From assembly GCF_003259905.1 (NCBI RefSeq), contig NZ_QLMG01000012.1, positions 1 to 64,000 of the forward strand: a stretch of DNA of 64,000 bases, written 5' to 3'. Shown piece after piece: positions 51,235 through 59,982 of the stretch. Below the pieces are notes generated by a model. The model saw only the letters and a list, made by a program, of their open reading frames with translations. It did no database searches and was not told the origin of the DNA. Position 1 is the first letter of the stretch, and every line of letters starts with the position of its first letter. The position numbers and the translations under genes are program-made. Source of the stretch: Salipiger aestuarii (lineage in GTDB: Bacteria; Pseudomonadota; Alphaproteobacteria; Rhodobacterales; Rhodobacteraceae).

Positions 51235-51639
51235 ATGAGCACTGAAAAACCGCTTCCGGTGATCGACCACGACAGCGCCCCCTATTGGCAGGCCGCACAC
51301 GAGGGCCGTCTTGACATCCCGCTGTGCGGCGATTGCGGCAAGCATCACTTCTATCCGCGGGCGATCTGCCCGCATTGCCATTCCGACAACCTGAAATTCG
51401 ACACGGTCAGCGGGCGTGGCGAGGTGCATACCTTCACCATCGCCCGCCGCCCGGCAGGCCCGGCCTTTGCCGACAACGTTCCCTATGTCGTCGCGCTGAT
51501 CGAACTGGAAGAAGGCCCGCGGATGATGAGCCGGATCCAGACCGACGACCCGGAGAAAGTGCATATCGGGGCCAAGGTCGAAGTGACCTTCGTGAAAGCC
51601 ACCGACGAGATCACCTTTCCCTATTTCAGGATGACCTGA
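51235..51639 (+). CDS. DUF35 OB-fold/zinc-ribbon protein (thiolase partner)
   Basis: A 134-residue protein with an N-terminal zinc ribbon (CGDCGKHHFYPRAICPHC, two CxxC pairs) and a C-terminal OB-fold (GEVHTFTIARRP, VVALIELEEGPRMMSRI, GAKVEVTFVKATDE). DUF35 proteins are usually encoded beside SCP-x-like thiolases and form a complex with them. It is the last gene of unit C and is followed by a strong terminator. Confidence 0.92.
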   Translation: MSTEKPLPVIDHDSAPYWQAAHEGRLDIPLCGDCGKHHFYPRAICPHCHSDNLKFDTVSGRGEVHTFTIARRPAGPAFADNVPYVVALIELEEGPRMMSRIQTDDPEKVHIGAKVEVTFVKATDEITFPYFRMT

Positions 51640-51675
51640 GACAGCGGGCACAGGTCCGCGCAACCAATCGTAAGA

Positions 51676-51710
51676 GGGCCGCCGCAGAATACCTGCGGCG
51701 GCCCTTCTTT
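51676..51710. terminator. Rho-independent terminator after unit C (usable by both strands)
   Basis: GGGCCGCCGCAG - AATAC - CTGCGGCGGCCC is a perfect 12-bp GC-rich stem followed by TTCTTT. It lies between the converging DUF35 and TAXI-TRAP genes. The minus strand side has only a short T stretch (complement of AAGA), so it is strongest for the plus strand. Confidence 0.93.
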
Positions 51711-51735
51711 GTGAAAAAGGCGCAGATGTCACCTG

Positions 51736-53679
51736 TCACCCGGAACTGAGGGTCTTTCGCTCTCCGCGAAGAAAACGCCATGCAATGAGACCGGTCAATG
51801 CCAGCCCGCCGATAATATCGGCCATCGGCGCGGCATAGAACAGCAGCGCGGCCGCCGCCAGAAACAAGCCCCGGCCGATAAAGGACAGCGTTCCCCGAAG
51901 GTAACCGCTGAACCCGACACTGACAGCAAAAACCGCGGCGCTTGCCACGCCAACGTCCAGAATGACCTGACCGGTGCCGCCCTGTGCCAGGATCCCCGGC
52001 CGGAACACAAACAGGAACGGCACCACATAGACCGCCCCGGCCAGCGACAGCGCCCGACCCGCCACTTTCCAGAAATTGGCCCCGGCCAACGCGGCGGCGG
52101 CGTAGACGCTGGCGCAGACCGGCGGCGTGATGGCTGACAGGATCGCGTAGTAGAAGACGAACAGATGCGCCGTCAGTTCCGGCAGGCCAAGCCGCACGAG
52201 GCTGGGCGCGGCAACCGCCGCCGCCAGAACATAAGAGGCCGTGGTCGGCACATCCATGCCCAGCACGATCGACAGCACAGCCGCCAGCAGCAGGGCGACG
52301 ATCAGGCCCTGATCGGACACCGAAAACAGCAGATTCGAGATTTTCACCCCCGCGCCCGTCGCTGTCAGAACCTTGACGACGATCGCGGCACAGGCCAGCA
52401 GCGCGGCGATCATCACCAGCGCGCGACCGGCCTCGACCATCCCCTCGTAAACGTCGCGGGCCAGCCCGGTCCAACATGCCTTCAGCCCCTGCCCCCTTGT
52501 GGCGCGGCCAAAGGGGCGCACGGCCGCACAGGCCAAGATCAAAACGATGATCGACGCGGCACCGGCAAAGCTTGGCGTGTAACCCTGGAACAGAAAGTAA
52601 ACCACTGTCGCGATAGGAAGAAACAGCGGGATCGCCTTGTCGGGCGCCAGAAAATCCGCCGGTTTCGGCATTTCGTTTTTCGGCGTGGGCTGAAGGCCCG
52701 CGCGGCGCGCATAAAGGTCCACCCCGAGCCATATCGCGAGGTAGTAGAGAAACGCAGGACCGACCGCTGCCACGGCGATCTGGGTGTAGGGAATGTTCAG
52801 GAACTCGGCCATGATGAACGCCCCCGCCCCCATCACCGGCGGCGTCAGCTGACCGGCGGAAGACGCAACGGCCTCGACCGCCCCGGCAAAGGCCGGCGGA
52901 TAGCGCAGCCGCTTCATCGTGGGGATGGTGATCGAACCCGTCGCCATCACATTGGCCACCGCCGATCCGGTCACTGTCCCGAACATCGCCGAGGACAGGG
53001 CGCAGACCTTGGCGGGGCCGCCAAACGTGCGTCCGGCGATCCAGGTGGCCATTTTCATGAACACGTCGGTTGCCCCCGTGGACAGCAACAACGCCCCCAG
53101 AAGCACATAGATCGTGATGACCCGCGCGCCTACATCGGCAAGATAGCCGAACATGCCGGTGGTCGAACTGTAGAAGGTCTCGACCGCTGTGCGGGCCGAA
53201 ACACGCGGCGGGCGCCAGCCCCCGTCAATCAGATCGTACCCGAAGTAATAATAAAGAACGGTGATCAGTGCCAGCAGGGGCAGGAACCAGCCGATCACCC
53301 GGCGGGCCGCTTCAAGCGTCAGCAGAACGGCCAGCAACCCGGCAGCCTTGTCAAGCGGGCCGTACTGCACCATGATGTCGGAAAAGCGATCCCGGTTGAC
53401 GATCACATAGAGGCAAACGCCAAAGGCCAGCAGCCCGAGCGTGATGTCGATGGCCCGTTCCAGGCGGTTTCGACCGCCCGTCCGCGACGCGCGCGCGGCG
53501 TACAGGAAAAAGGCACCGCCCAGACCGAAGCCGATAAAGATCGGTCGTTGAACCAGCGGTTCGAACTGTCCGAACAGGGCATTGTAGAAATGCAGCGCGA
53601 CGAATGCCGCAAACAACGCGCCGAGCGCCTGCGCGCCGCGCCGTTCCCAGAGCGAAGCTTCGGTCGATGAGTGTTTCAT
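51736..53679 (-). CDS. TRAP transporter, fused 4TM/12TM permease (TAXI partner)
   Basis: A 647-residue fused TRAP permease, last gene of unit D. The N-terminal part is DctQ-like; the C-terminal DctM part shows LSSAMFGTVTGSAVANVMAT, VASSAGQLTPPVMGAGAFIM, LGMDVPTTASYVLAAAV and AITPPVCASVYAAAALAG. The start at 53679 follows GGGAGGAAAC. Overall it parallels the TAXI permease at 7239 but is clearly a different protein. Confidence 0.93.
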   Translation of the reverse strand: MKHSSTEASLWERRGAQALGALFAAFVALHFYNALFGQFEPLVQRPIFIGFGLGGAFFLYAARASRTGGRNRLERAIDITLGLLAFGVCLYVIVNRDRFSDIMVQYGPLDKAAGLLAVLLTLEAARRVIGWFLPLLALITVLYYYFGYDLIDGGWRPPRVSARTAVETFYSSTTGMFGYLADVGARVITIYVLLGALLLSTGATDVFMKMATWIAGRTFGGPAKVCALSSAMFGTVTGSAVANVMATGSITIPTMKRLRYPPAFAGAVEAVASSAGQLTPPVMGAGAFIMAEFLNIPYTQIAVAAVGPAFLYYLAIWLGVDLYARRAGLQPTPKNEMPKPADFLAPDKAIPLFLPIATVVYFLFQGYTPSFAGAASIIVLILACAAVRPFGRATRGQGLKACWTGLARDVYEGMVEAGRALVMIAALLACAAIVVKVLTATGAGVKISNLLFSVSDQGLIVALLLAAVLSIVLGMDVPTTASYVLAAAVAAPSLVRLGLPELTAHLFVFYYAILSAITPPVCASVYAAAALAGANFWKVAGRALSLAGAVYVVPFLFVFRPGILAQGGTGQVILDVGVASAAVFAVSVGFSGYLRGTLSFIGRGLFLAAAALLFYAAPMADIIGGLALTGLIAWRFLRGERKTLSSG

Positions 53680-53762
53680 GTTTCCTCCCGAGACGGCGGG
53701 GCGCATGTGGCGCCCCGCTGGGCCGGTCCGTTCGACCGGCGGTACGACCGCGCAGCGCGGAT

Positions 53763-54734
53763 TCAGTTGCCGACGGCTTCTTTCCAGTATCGCGCCGCGC
53801 CCGGATGATAGGCGATACCGGCCTCCATCGTGGCGACGGCATCGGCGGCGATGTCGTACTCTGCCAGTTGCGGCCAGGCCTCGACCAGAAGGTCCATGTT
53901 CTGGTGGATGCTGCGGGCGATGTCATAGGCGGTCTCGTCGTCCATGACGCCGGTGCGGGTCAGGAAGAAGACATTGAGCTTGGGCACCCGCATCGCCTCG
54001 GACCCCGCAATAAGCCCGGCGGGAAGGGTTGTGAAACCGACGCCTTCCATGGCTTGCCTCGCCGCTTTCTCCTGCTCTTCGGAGAAGCCGATCAACCGCA
54101 TCCTGGTGCTTGTCATCAGCTCTTGCAGGGTCGCATCGACAGAGTTTGCGGCACCGTATTTGCTGTAGCCGATGATCTGGCGGTTCTTGATACCTTCCAC
54201 CGCGTCCCCGACGGCGCCGTGCACGAGGTCTGCGTTGATGTCGAACATCGACAGCACGTTGGTGGTCAGGGTCTCGGCGGCCGATCCCCGGATGCCGGGA
54301 TTGAATTTCTTGCCATCCAGATCGTCAAGCGAGGTCACGCCCGATTCCTCGGTTGCGGCAATCAACAGCACGGATGCGCTGTAGGGATAAAGCGCAACCG
54401 TATCGGCAATGGCGTTGCCCTCGAACTTGCCGGTTCCGTTGCGGGCCGAGATCAGGATGTCGGTGGTGGCAAGACCCAGATCAATTTCTTCCCGCGCGAG
54501 GCGCAGGACATTGTCCACGCTGGCGCCGGTCTCGATCACGTTGACGGTGGCATCTTCCAGACCGGTCTCGATCGCCTTGCTCATCGCGACCGAGATCGTG
54601 AAATGGCTGGACGTCGGGCTTGTGGTCCCCATCGTGAGATCCTTGGCCGAAACCGACCCGCCCACAAGAATGGCACTCAGGACGACCGCGGCACCGATGG
54701 TCCCCCGGCTTCCGTTTGTTATGAGTTTGAACAT
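53763..54734 (-). CDS. TAXI-family TRAP solute-binding protein
   Basis: A 323-residue periplasmic receptor. The signal peptide ends around GGSVSAKD. The mature N-terminus LTMGTTSPTSSHFTISVAMS and the SVDNVLRLAREEIDLGLATT region are TAXI-like. It should deliver the ligand to the fused permease encoded 83 bases downstream. It follows directly after the CoA-transferase subunit genes, which suggests the imported acid is activated by that transferase. Start set by GGAGGAAGAC before ATG 54734. Confidence 0.9.
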   Translation of the reverse strand: MFKLITNGSRGTIGAAVVLSAILVGGSVSAKDLTMGTTSPTSSHFTISVAMSKAIETGLEDATVNVIETGASVDNVLRLAREEIDLGLATTDILISARNGTGKFEGNAIADTVALYPYSASVLLIAATEESGVTSLDDLDGKKFNPGIRGSAAETLTTNVLSMFDINADLVHGAVGDAVEGIKNRQIIGYSKYGAANSVDATLQELMTSTRMRLIGFSEEQEKAARQAMEGVGFTTLPAGLIAGSEAMRVPKLNVFFLTRTGVMDDETAYDIARSIHQNMDLLVEAWPQLAEYDIAADAVATMEAGIAYHPGAARYWKEAVGN

Positions 54735-54777
54735 GTCTTCCTCCCAGTCGTTGTTCAAAATTGTCGGCCCCCGCGCG

Positions 54778-55545
54778 TCAGGCGCGCAAGGTTCCGGTCT
54801 TGTCGATCCGCGCACGCAGGACAGTCAGTTCCTCCTCTGTTGGCGGCGGGGTCTGTGGCACGTCTCCGCTGATCCCAAGATCGAACCCGGTGTGACGCTG
54901 AACCTCCTTGGCGGTATTGCCGGCATGGACCGATTTCAGCCGCATCCGCAGCGTCTCCGGGTCGAAATCCATGACCGCGCGGGGTGTCACCACGAACCGC
55001 GGCCCTTCCTTGGTCAAGCCGGCGGCGCGCTTCGCCTCGGGGCCGGAAAGATGCCCCGGTATGGTGATGAAATCCGCTTTCTCGACAAAATTTCGCGCCG
55101 TATGAACGGTGGGGCAGATGTAGAACCGCGTCGACGTGTGGCAGTAGGACAGGTTGGCCGCCCCCGGTCCGCGCATCCTGGGCGCGTGCAGCGTGCCACC
55201 GACGTGATGCAGATTGATGTTACCGAAGGCGTCGTGCTGCAACCCGCTGTGAAAGAAGAAATCCAGCCCGTGATGGCTGTGGCCGAACAGCTCGATGAAC
55301 GTCTCGGCAGCCTCGCAGCGGCCCAGGGCGCGGTCGTCGAGCATCGAGGGATAGAGCCGTCCCGGCTCGGGGTTGAAAAACATCTCCCCGCCGACTGTCA
55401 GGTTGGGTGCGTGCAGTTCGCGCGCCAGGGCGATCGCCGCCATCGGCACCAGGGCCGCAGCACCCGCGGCGCCCAGTTCGCCATCGGCCAGGTCGCGGGC
55501 CAGCACGACGACCATTTGCTCAAGGGGGGAAATCGCCGCGCTCAT
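54778..55545 (-). CDS. CoA-transferase subunit B (glutaconate CoA-transferase/IpdB-like)
   Basis: A 255-residue class I CoA-transferase beta-type subunit. The N-terminal SPLEQMVVVLARDLADGELG, AAIALARELHAPNLTVGGEM and the ATNLSYCHTSTRFYICPTVH-like region fit the GctB/IpdB family. The catalytic Glu expected in this subunit is probably the one in VGGEMFF, though I cannot confirm the alignment. It overlaps subunit A by four bases (ATGA). The pair could transfer CoA to a dicarboxylate, or act as a ring-opening hydrolase as IpdAB does. Confidence 0.82.
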   Translation of the reverse strand: MSAAISPLEQMVVVLARDLADGELGAAGAAALVPMAAIALARELHAPNLTVGGEMFFNPEPGRLYPSMLDDRALGRCEAAETFIELFGHSHHGLDFFFHSGLQHDAFGNINLHHVGGTLHAPRMRGPGAANLSYCHTSTRFYICPTVHTARNFVEKADFITIPGHLSGPEAKRAAGLTKEGPRFVVTPRAVMDFDPETLRMRLKSVHAGNTAKEVQRHTGFDLGISGDVPQTPPPTEEELTVLRARIDKTGTLRA

Positions 55546-56480
55546 TCCTGCCGGGCCTCCGCTTCGAGCCGGGCGAAATAGTCCGCGCCCCCGACCGCAT
55601 TGATATAGTCTTCCTGGGTCGTCGGGCCTGTCACATGGCGCGCGATGTAGGCATCCAGACCCGCGCGGTCGCCGGCCCGGGCGGCATCGCCCAGATCGGC
55701 GTAGGCGTCGATATGATCCTCGTCCATTGCGTAATGGGGGAAGCTCGCGGTGGGATGCGCGCCGTAAGGCACCGCGACCACGGCATCCACATAGTGCGAT
55801 GGCACGCTGACCCGCGATGGATCGTCAAGGATCACCTCGTCCGGCACGATCCTGTCCACGCTGGCAATGACCATGTCCGAGGCGCGCGCCATCAGCTGAT
55901 CGGCATAGACCATCGTGCTGAGATGGCGCAGGTTCCCCCAGCGGTCGGCCTCTTGCGCGTGCAGAAACGTGACGCGGGGCCGGATGGGGCCGACGGCGTG
56001 GATGCGGCGACCCGAAAAGGGACAGTCGATTTCGCGGAGAAGCGGGTTGTGCTTCAGCACGTCCGACCCGCGCAGCGCGTCGATCGGCTGGAACGGAACA
56101 CCATGGGCCGAGGCCATAAGCCCCCCCACCACGGTCAGCGCATCCAGCGCATGGGCCGTCACCTGCCCTGACTCGACCGCGCTTCGGAAGTTGGGGCAGA
56201 GACGGTTTTCCAGCGTGACGCCGGGAATGAACACCTGTTCGACCGCTTCCGCCGCGATCATCAGATCGACGTCATAGCCGGCGCCGGGAGATGAATAGAC
56301 ATGCAGGTCCTTTGCGCCCGCAGCCAGCAGCGCGCGCACCAATGCGACCGGCCGGCCCTGCTTGAACAGACCGCCAAGGCAAAGTTCCGGTCGTTCCAGC
56401 AAAGCGCTCCGGGCCAGACGCGCTGCGTCGTGCAGCGCCGTGATCTTGCTGCGCCGCGTGGGTTTCGTGTGGCCTTGCAT
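55542..56480 (-). CDS. CoA-transferase subunit A (glutaconate CoA-transferase/IpdA-like)
   Basis: A 312-residue alpha-type subunit. Recognisable are RRSKITALHDAARLARSALL, VYSSPGAGYDVDLMIAAEAV, RPRVTFLHAQEADRWGNLRH and VIASVDRIVPDEVILDDPSR, in the order seen in GctA/IpdA. First gene of unit D. The start is uncertain: ATG 56480 has no good Shine-Dalgarno sequence, and the frame is open to 56564. The CACATATGTG site lies about 125 bases upstream. Confidence 0.8.
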   Translation of the reverse strand: MQGHTKPTRRSKITALHDAARLARSALLERPELCLGGLFKQGRPVALVRALLAAGAKDLHVYSSPGAGYDVDLMIAAEAVEQVFIPGVTLENRLCPNFRSAVESGQVTAHALDALTVVGGLMASAHGVPFQPIDALRGSDVLKHNPLLREIDCPFSGRRIHAVGPIRPRVTFLHAQEADRWGNLRHLSTMVYADQLMARASDMVIASVDRIVPDEVILDDPSRVSVPSHYVDAVVAVPYGAHPTASFPHYAMDEDHIDAYADLGDAARAGDRAGLDAYIARHVTGPTTQEDYINAVGGADYFARLEAEARQE

Positions 56481-56602
56481 GGTGTGGATCGTCGCTCCGA
56501 TGCTTCTGTTTCCCCGGCGGACCGCCGGGGGATTTGCGCAGAGCAACTGTACTGGAACGGACACGATCCGGCACTTTCCGGCGTGTGACAGCCATGATCG
56601 AA

Positions 56603-56618
56603 CACATATGTGCGATTG
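56603..56618. promoter_or_regulatory. CACATATGTG operator candidate upstream of unit D
   Basis: CACATATGTGCGATTG: a 10-base perfect palindrome with the flank GCGATTG shared with the site at 40055. It lies between the permease gene end and the CoA-transferase A start, so unit D probably has its own promoter here. Confidence 0.7.
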
Positions 56619-56644
56619 GCCGCTCCGGGTGCGGGATCAGGACA

Positions 56645-58096
56645 TCAGAGCAGCCCCGCCGCGACACCGCCAGCGACAATGAGAGCAATAAGGAGGATGC
56701 TGGCCAGACCGAACAGTCCGTTCCAGCGCAACCCGATGGTCAGGGGCCGTTCCCCCACGATGGAAGACGCATAAACGACGGCTGTGATGGCGGGCCCCAT
56801 GCAAATGATGCTGCTCCAGCCTCCAGCCAGCGCAAGGCCCAGAGCAAGCGGCGACAACCCATCCACGCCGATGCGGTTGACCACTTCCGCCAGCAGCACC
56901 ACCGAGATCATCGGATGCACACCCAGCAGCCCGGTCAGGAATACCGTCATAATCAACAGCACAACGGTCAGCACAGGCCGCGTTGCGATCCAGCCAAGAT
57001 GGTCGGCAATCCATTCGACCGGAACGACCTCCAGCGCGACGAGGCCGATGAACCCCGCCGACGCGATAACGCTCATTTCGGTCGCGAATCCCGGTGCCTG
57101 CGTCACGAACCGGCGCGACATGTCCGGAATGCTGCCGGTGCCCTTTCGCAGACCCAGCCAGAGAAGCGCGTAAACCGGCACGATGGCGATCAGGACGGTC
57201 TGGAAACTGTATTCCGTCGCCCTGTCCAGTGCCACCACAGCGCCCCCGAGTATAAGGATATGACCGGCAACGATCACGACCGACCAATGCGCCCAGCCCG
57301 GCAAGTCCCCGGTCAGGGCCGCGACCCGACCGCGCGCCGACGGCGGGCGCCACCATTCCACCGTGTCGAACAGCCACCCGACAAGGAAAAGCACCCCGGC
57401 CAGCGCGATTCCGAAAGGCGCCAGATGCGCCCATTCAAGATCCGGAATCGTGAGAATCATCAGATTCAGGGCGACGCCGAACGGCGTCCAGAACGCGATC
57501 GAGGAAAACCCCCGCATACAGGCGCTTACCATCCTGCGCTTGCGGGCCTCGTACACCACATCGTCCATTTCATGGCGATGGGCCTCCAAGCCTTTCATGA
57601 TGACTTCAAGCATCACGCCCAGCCCGCCGAGGTTCAGAAGCACGCCGAACAGGTGGCCCCCCGCACCCAGAGAGGCGTAGCGGCGGGTCGGCGGCTGCAA
57701 CGTCAGGAACTCTCCGGCAACCTCTACAACCGGGTCCTGCGTGGCCGCGATGCGCAAGAAGGCGACAGCCGTAAGCAGCGCTGACAGGAAAACGACACGC
57801 CCCGCCGCCTCGGCGAAAATGCGCGCTTCGATACCATCGGCCAGCGCCAGACCGGCAATCGCGAACGAAAAGAAAAGCAGCACCCATCCGACGCGGGCAA
57901 TGTTGCGGAACGCGATCACGAGATAGATGCCGAAAAACGGTACGACCGCAGCCGATACACCGCTGCCGGGAAAGACACCCTGCGCGATACCACCGCCAAG
58001 ACAGATCATCAGACAGACAGCGGCAACCGGGTTGCGTACGGCGGACCGTTTCAGAACATCAATGGCCGACATCTGCACCCGCTTTTCCAAAGCCAT
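56645..58096 (-). CDS. Multi-pass membrane permease of unknown substrate
   Basis: A 483-residue polytopic protein with about 12 hydrophobic segments. It resembles anion permeases of the ion transporter superfamily in general layout (two halves, with FTLTGLLGVHPMISVVL-like and GGWSSIICMGPAITAVVYAS re-entrant-type stretches in the second half), but I cannot assign a family. The gene is divergent from the MmgE/PrpD gene and upstream of the CoA-transferase, so it may import or export a related carboxylate. The start at 58096 is chosen because GAGAGG precedes it; another ATG is eight codons on. Confidence 0.6.
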   Translation of the reverse strand: MALEKRVQMSAIDVLKRSAVRNPVAAVCLMICLGGGIAQGVFPGSGVSAAVVPFFGIYLVIAFRNIARVGWVLLFFSFAIAGLALADGIEARIFAEAAGRVVFLSALLTAVAFLRIAATQDPVVEVAGEFLTLQPPTRRYASLGAGGHLFGVLLNLGGLGVMLEVIMKGLEAHRHEMDDVVYEARKRRMVSACMRGFSSIAFWTPFGVALNLMILTIPDLEWAHLAPFGIALAGVLFLVGWLFDTVEWWRPPSARGRVAALTGDLPGWAHWSVVIVAGHILILGGAVVALDRATEYSFQTVLIAIVPVYALLWLGLRKGTGSIPDMSRRFVTQAPGFATEMSVIASAGFIGLVALEVVPVEWIADHLGWIATRPVLTVVLLIMTVFLTGLLGVHPMISVVLLAEVVNRIGVDGLSPLALGLALAGGWSSIICMGPAITAVVYASSIVGERPLTIGLRWNGLFGLASILLIALIVAGGVAAGLL

Positions 58097-58407
58097 ATGG
58101 CCTCTCTGCAAGGCCGCGCCAGATCCGGCCGCGCCCGACACGCCGGGCGGGCAGCGCTGTCGTCAGTTCCTGCCTCATCCCGTGCGGCGCGCAACGCGCC
58201 CCTGTCGCCGGCGCGGGACCGGCGAGAGCAACCGCCCGATAGCCCCGGTAGCGGGTCTTTGCGAAAAGAACGTCTGACGGATACGGTGTGGTACAATGCC
58301 TTGGCGAATTCGCGCCCTTGCCTTCCAGTCCATTCACGCCGAGACCTCCAGCCGCGCTCGCCCTTCTTGTCGCAGCTTTTCTGACACGCCCGGCGCCCGA
58401 TCTCAAA

Positions 58408-58436
58408 GGGATTCAAATGAGGGATTCAAATGAGGG
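58408..58436. repeat. 13-bp tandem duplication GGGATTCAAATGA x2 plus GGG
   Basis: Two exact adjacent copies followed by GGG, about 60 bases upstream of the operator palindrome. It may be a slippage product or a regulatory repeat. Confidence 0.65.
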
Positions 58437-58492
58437 TTTGCACGCAGGCTGCCTCATCCCGGTGGCGATCACAACGCGATAGCCCAGTTCAA

Positions 58493-58502
58493 CACATATG
58501 TG
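58493..58502. promoter_or_regulatory. CACATATGTG operator candidate upstream of unit E
   Basis: Perfect 10-base palindrome, 73 bases before the PrpD start codon, followed by C as in the other copies (CACATATGTGC). It is placed to control the divergent permease and PrpD transcripts. Confidence 0.68.
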
Positions 58503-58575
58503 CAAACAGGTGGCCACCCGAATTGATAGCACCTCCCGACATGAGGCAAAGTACAGTACCAGAGAGGATCAGAAC

Positions 58576-59982
58576 ATGACCAATGATTTCACCCGCCGTC
58601 TGACGGGGTTCATCGCCGCGCGGCATCGGCTGGACGCGGCAAATGCCGAGGAGGCCGCGCTTTGCGTGGAGGATACGGTGGCTGTCATCTATGGCGGATG
58701 GCACGAGCCGGTGGTCCGCCGGCTGGCGGCACTTGACGGGGACGAAGCGGCGACACCCGCGAGCACGGTCGGACAGGGCGGGGTCGAACGGGCCGGGTTC
58801 CTTAATGCCGTCGCCGGTCATGCGCTGGATTTCGACGATGTTCACACACTCAGCGTCACGCATCCCAGTGTGGTCTTCGTGCCGGCGCTGATGGCGATGG
58901 CCGACGCGCGGCCCGAGACCGCCGACCGCATTGCCCCCGCGCTTGCGGTGGGAGCGGCCGTCAATGTCGCGCTGGGACAGGTTCTGGGCTTTGGCCACTA
59001 CGACAAGGGCTGGCACGCCACATCGACGATCGGGGCAGTGGCCGCCGCGGCGGCGGTCGCGCATCAGCTCGACCTTGACGAAGACGCCATCGGTAACGCC
59101 CTGTCGCTGGCCGCGTCGCTGGCGGGCGGATTGCAGATAAATTTCGGGGCGATGGCCAAGCCGATCCAGGCCGGCAACGCCGCCCTTGTCGGACTGCGCG
59201 CCGCCCGTATGGCCGAGGCCGGCATTACCGGCGCCCCCGATATCTTTGCGCCGCGCGGTTTTTTCGATCTTTATGCCGGCCCGGACGGGCTTGCGGGCGA
59301 TCCCGCCGGGGTGGAGCCAAGGATCGATCTGGGCAGCGTGTCGCGCAAGCTTTATCCCTGCTGCTATCTCACGCACAGGATGATCGCCGCGGGGCGGCAC
59401 CTTTACGCCCAACGCGGCGGAGACGCGGTGCCCGAGGGCTCGGTGATCGAAATGACGGCGCCCAAGGGCGCTATGGTGCCCCTGCATGTCATGGATCCCA
59501 AGGATGGAATGGAAGCCAAGTTCTGCGCCGCCTATACCTTGTCGGCGGCCCTGCACCAGGGCCGGGTCGGGCTTGCGGATTTCGAGGACGACAGCCCTCA
59601 CCGCCCCGAGATCCGCCGTCTCATGGACATGGTAACCATCGAAACCGAACCGGACGCGGGGCAGGATCGCGTCGGTGTGGACCATGGGGCGGTCCATGTC
59701 CGCCTGCGTCACGGAAACGAAACCCTGGCCGAAACGTCGGTCGCGGCGCATCCCGGTTCGCCCTCGGACCCGGCGAGCCCTGCCGAGATCGGCGACAAGA
59801 TTGCCGATTGTCTTGACAAATACCGCAGGGACGGGGGCACGCCGCCTGCTGTCGCGGTTTTCCGTCAGGATCTGCGCACACGGCTGCATCTGCCGCCGCT
59901 GCGCGATTCGACCGCCCCCGCCGGCAAGCCGGAACACGGCAGCTCCGCCGCCAACCATGCACCGTCTGAAAGGACCGCCTGA
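58576..59982 (+). CDS. MmgE/PrpD family protein
   Basis: A 468-residue protein of the MmgE/PrpD superfamily (2-methylcitrate dehydratase, cis-aconitate decarboxylase and related lyases). Evidence: NAVAGHALDFDDVHTLSVTH near residue 90, GHYDKGWHATSTIGAVAAAA, INFGAMAKPIQAGNAALVGL, KLYPCCYLTHRMI and FCAAYTLSAALHQG. The Asp/His/Lys-rich active-site motifs are conserved, so a dehydratase, decarboxylase or isomerase of a polycarboxylate is likely. No 2-methylcitrate synthase or lyase is in the window. The ATG at 58576 follows AGAGAGGA. The C-terminal tail after TRLHLPPLRD is an Ala/Ser-rich extension. Confidence 0.88.
   Translation: MTNDFTRRLTGFIAARHRLDAANAEEAALCVEDTVAVIYGGWHEPVVRRLAALDGDEAATPASTVGQGGVERAGFLNAVAGHALDFDDVHTLSVTHPSVVFVPALMAMADARPETADRIAPALAVGAAVNVALGQVLGFGHYDKGWHATSTIGAVAAAAAVAHQLDLDEDAIGNALSLAASLAGGLQINFGAMAKPIQAGNAALVGLRAARMAEAGITGAPDIFAPRGFFDLYAGPDGLAGDPAGVEPRIDLGSVSRKLYPCCYLTHRMIAAGRHLYAQRGGDAVPEGSVIEMTAPKGAMVPLHVMDPKDGMEAKFCAAYTLSAALHQGRVGLADFEDDSPHRPEIRRLMDMVTIETEPDAGQDRVGVDHGAVHVRLRHGNETLAETSVAAHPGSPSDPASPAEIGDKIADCLDKYRRDGGTPPAVAVFRQDLRTRLHLPPLRDSTAPAGKPEHGSSAANHAPSERTA

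Larger units (their letters stand above)
58097..58575. other. Divergent control region between permease and PrpD genes
   Basis: No supported gene in 479 bases. It holds the CACATATGTG palindrome at 58493-58502 near the PrpD start and a 13-bp tandem repeat at 58408-58436 (separate entries). Confidence 0.6.

Noticed and set aside
48609-51242. 877-residue minus-strand open frame
   Set aside because: Runs antisense through the MaoC, dehydrogenase and thiolase-like genes, which have motifs, start sites and overlaps; no recognisable domain in the long frame.
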